Source: Clostridia bacterium
Lineage (GTDB): Bacteria > Bacillota > Clostridia > Christensenellales > Aristaeellaceae
Direction of reading: 5' to 3'
NCBI GenBank assembly: GCA_900754755.1
Contig: CAAEEC010000335.1
Location: 1-6,420 of the forward strand
Length of the DNA stretch: 6,420 nt
In this document: positions 6,376 through 6,420 of the stretch, piece after piece
Position numbering within the stretch: the stretch's first letter is position 1
How the letters are laid out: each line of letters begins with the position of its first letter
Program-made: the position numbers and the translations under genes
The notes under the pieces: model-generated
What the model saw: only the letters and a program-made list of their open reading frames with translations
Told to the model about the DNA's origin: nothing
The model's database searches: none

Positions 6376-6404
6376 CAGAAATGACGTGCACGCCGTCATT
6401 TCTG
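6367..6404 (-). terminator. Candidate intrinsic terminator for a minus-strand transcript entering from the right
   Basis: Read on the minus strand, the 11-base stem of hairpin 5 is followed after GCA by six T residues (6372-6367). That resembles a rho-independent terminator for a gene converging from beyond the right edge. The stem is only moderately GC-rich, and the T-run also serves as part of the hairpin 4 outer stem, so the call is tentative. Confidence 0.35.
6376..6404. repeat. Perfect hairpin 5 of the downstream array
   Basis: CAGAAATGACG (6376-6386) pairs perfectly with CGTCATTTCTG (6394-6404) around a seven-base loop that contains part of a GTGCAC palindrome. It abuts the outer stem of hairpin 4 directly. 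Confidence 0.75.
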
Positions 6405-6420
6405 ATTTAAGCCTCGTTCT

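Larger units (their letters stand above)
6202..6420. other. Non-coding region dominated by a tandem hairpin array
   Basis: No convincing gene, ribosome binding site or tRNA is seen between the mutase stop and the window edge. Five hairpins (6219-6242, 6248-6276, 6283-6324, 6333-6375, 6376-6404) occupy most of it, with gaps of eight bases or fewer. The last 16 bases show nothing recognisable. Confidence 0.7.

Noticed and set aside
6219..6404. CRISPR array
   Set aside because: The units are palindromes of different sequence and length, with no constant direct repeat and no regular unique spacers.

Overview
The window is a GC-rich bacterial chromosomal segment with two divergent transcription units. 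Four genes on the minus strand form a cell-wall operon, and one plus-strand gene encodes a hexose-phosphate mutase. The ribosome binding sites are strong GGAGG types, the mutase resembles Bacillus PgcA, and the wall synthase pair looks Gram-positive. Together these suggest a GC-rich member of the Firmicutes, perhaps Clostridia. That placement is an inference from style and homology memory, not a database result.

Minus-strand operon, read from about 4450 down to position 1: (i) a membrane-anchored FHA-domain protein with a very acidic tail; (ii) a SEDS glycosyltransferase of the FtsW/RodA/SpoVE family; (iii) a class B penicillin-binding protein (D,D-transpeptidase); (iv) a MoxR-type AAA+ ATPase that runs off the left edge. 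The first three genes overlap (37 nt, then a 4-nt ATGA overlap) and the fourth follows after 34 nt, so they are very likely co-transcribed and partly translationally coupled. The SEDS protein should polymerise lipid II into glycan strands and the PBP should crosslink them. The FHA protein is a plausible cytoplasmic regulator or scaffold, and the MoxR ATPase a chaperone-like partner. The order FHA, SEDS, PBP recalls the actinobacterial fha-pstP-rodA-pbpA-pknA-pknB cluster, but no kinase or phosphatase gene is seen here, and the FHA domain lacks several usual phosphothreonine-contact residues.

The divergent intergenic region (about 4398-4554) carries a good sigma-A-like promoter for the operon, a weaker one for the mutase, and a small inverted repeat between them. 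The mutase gene (4555-6201) is complete and has all four family signature loops. It links glucose 6-phosphate to glucose 1-phosphate and so to UDP-glucose and envelope polymers.

The 219 bases after the mutase (6202-6420) hold no credible gene. They are almost filled by five successive perfect or nested hairpins. Three share a CAAA-NN-loop-NN-TTTG core whose variable positions still pair. This array is the least explained structure in the window.
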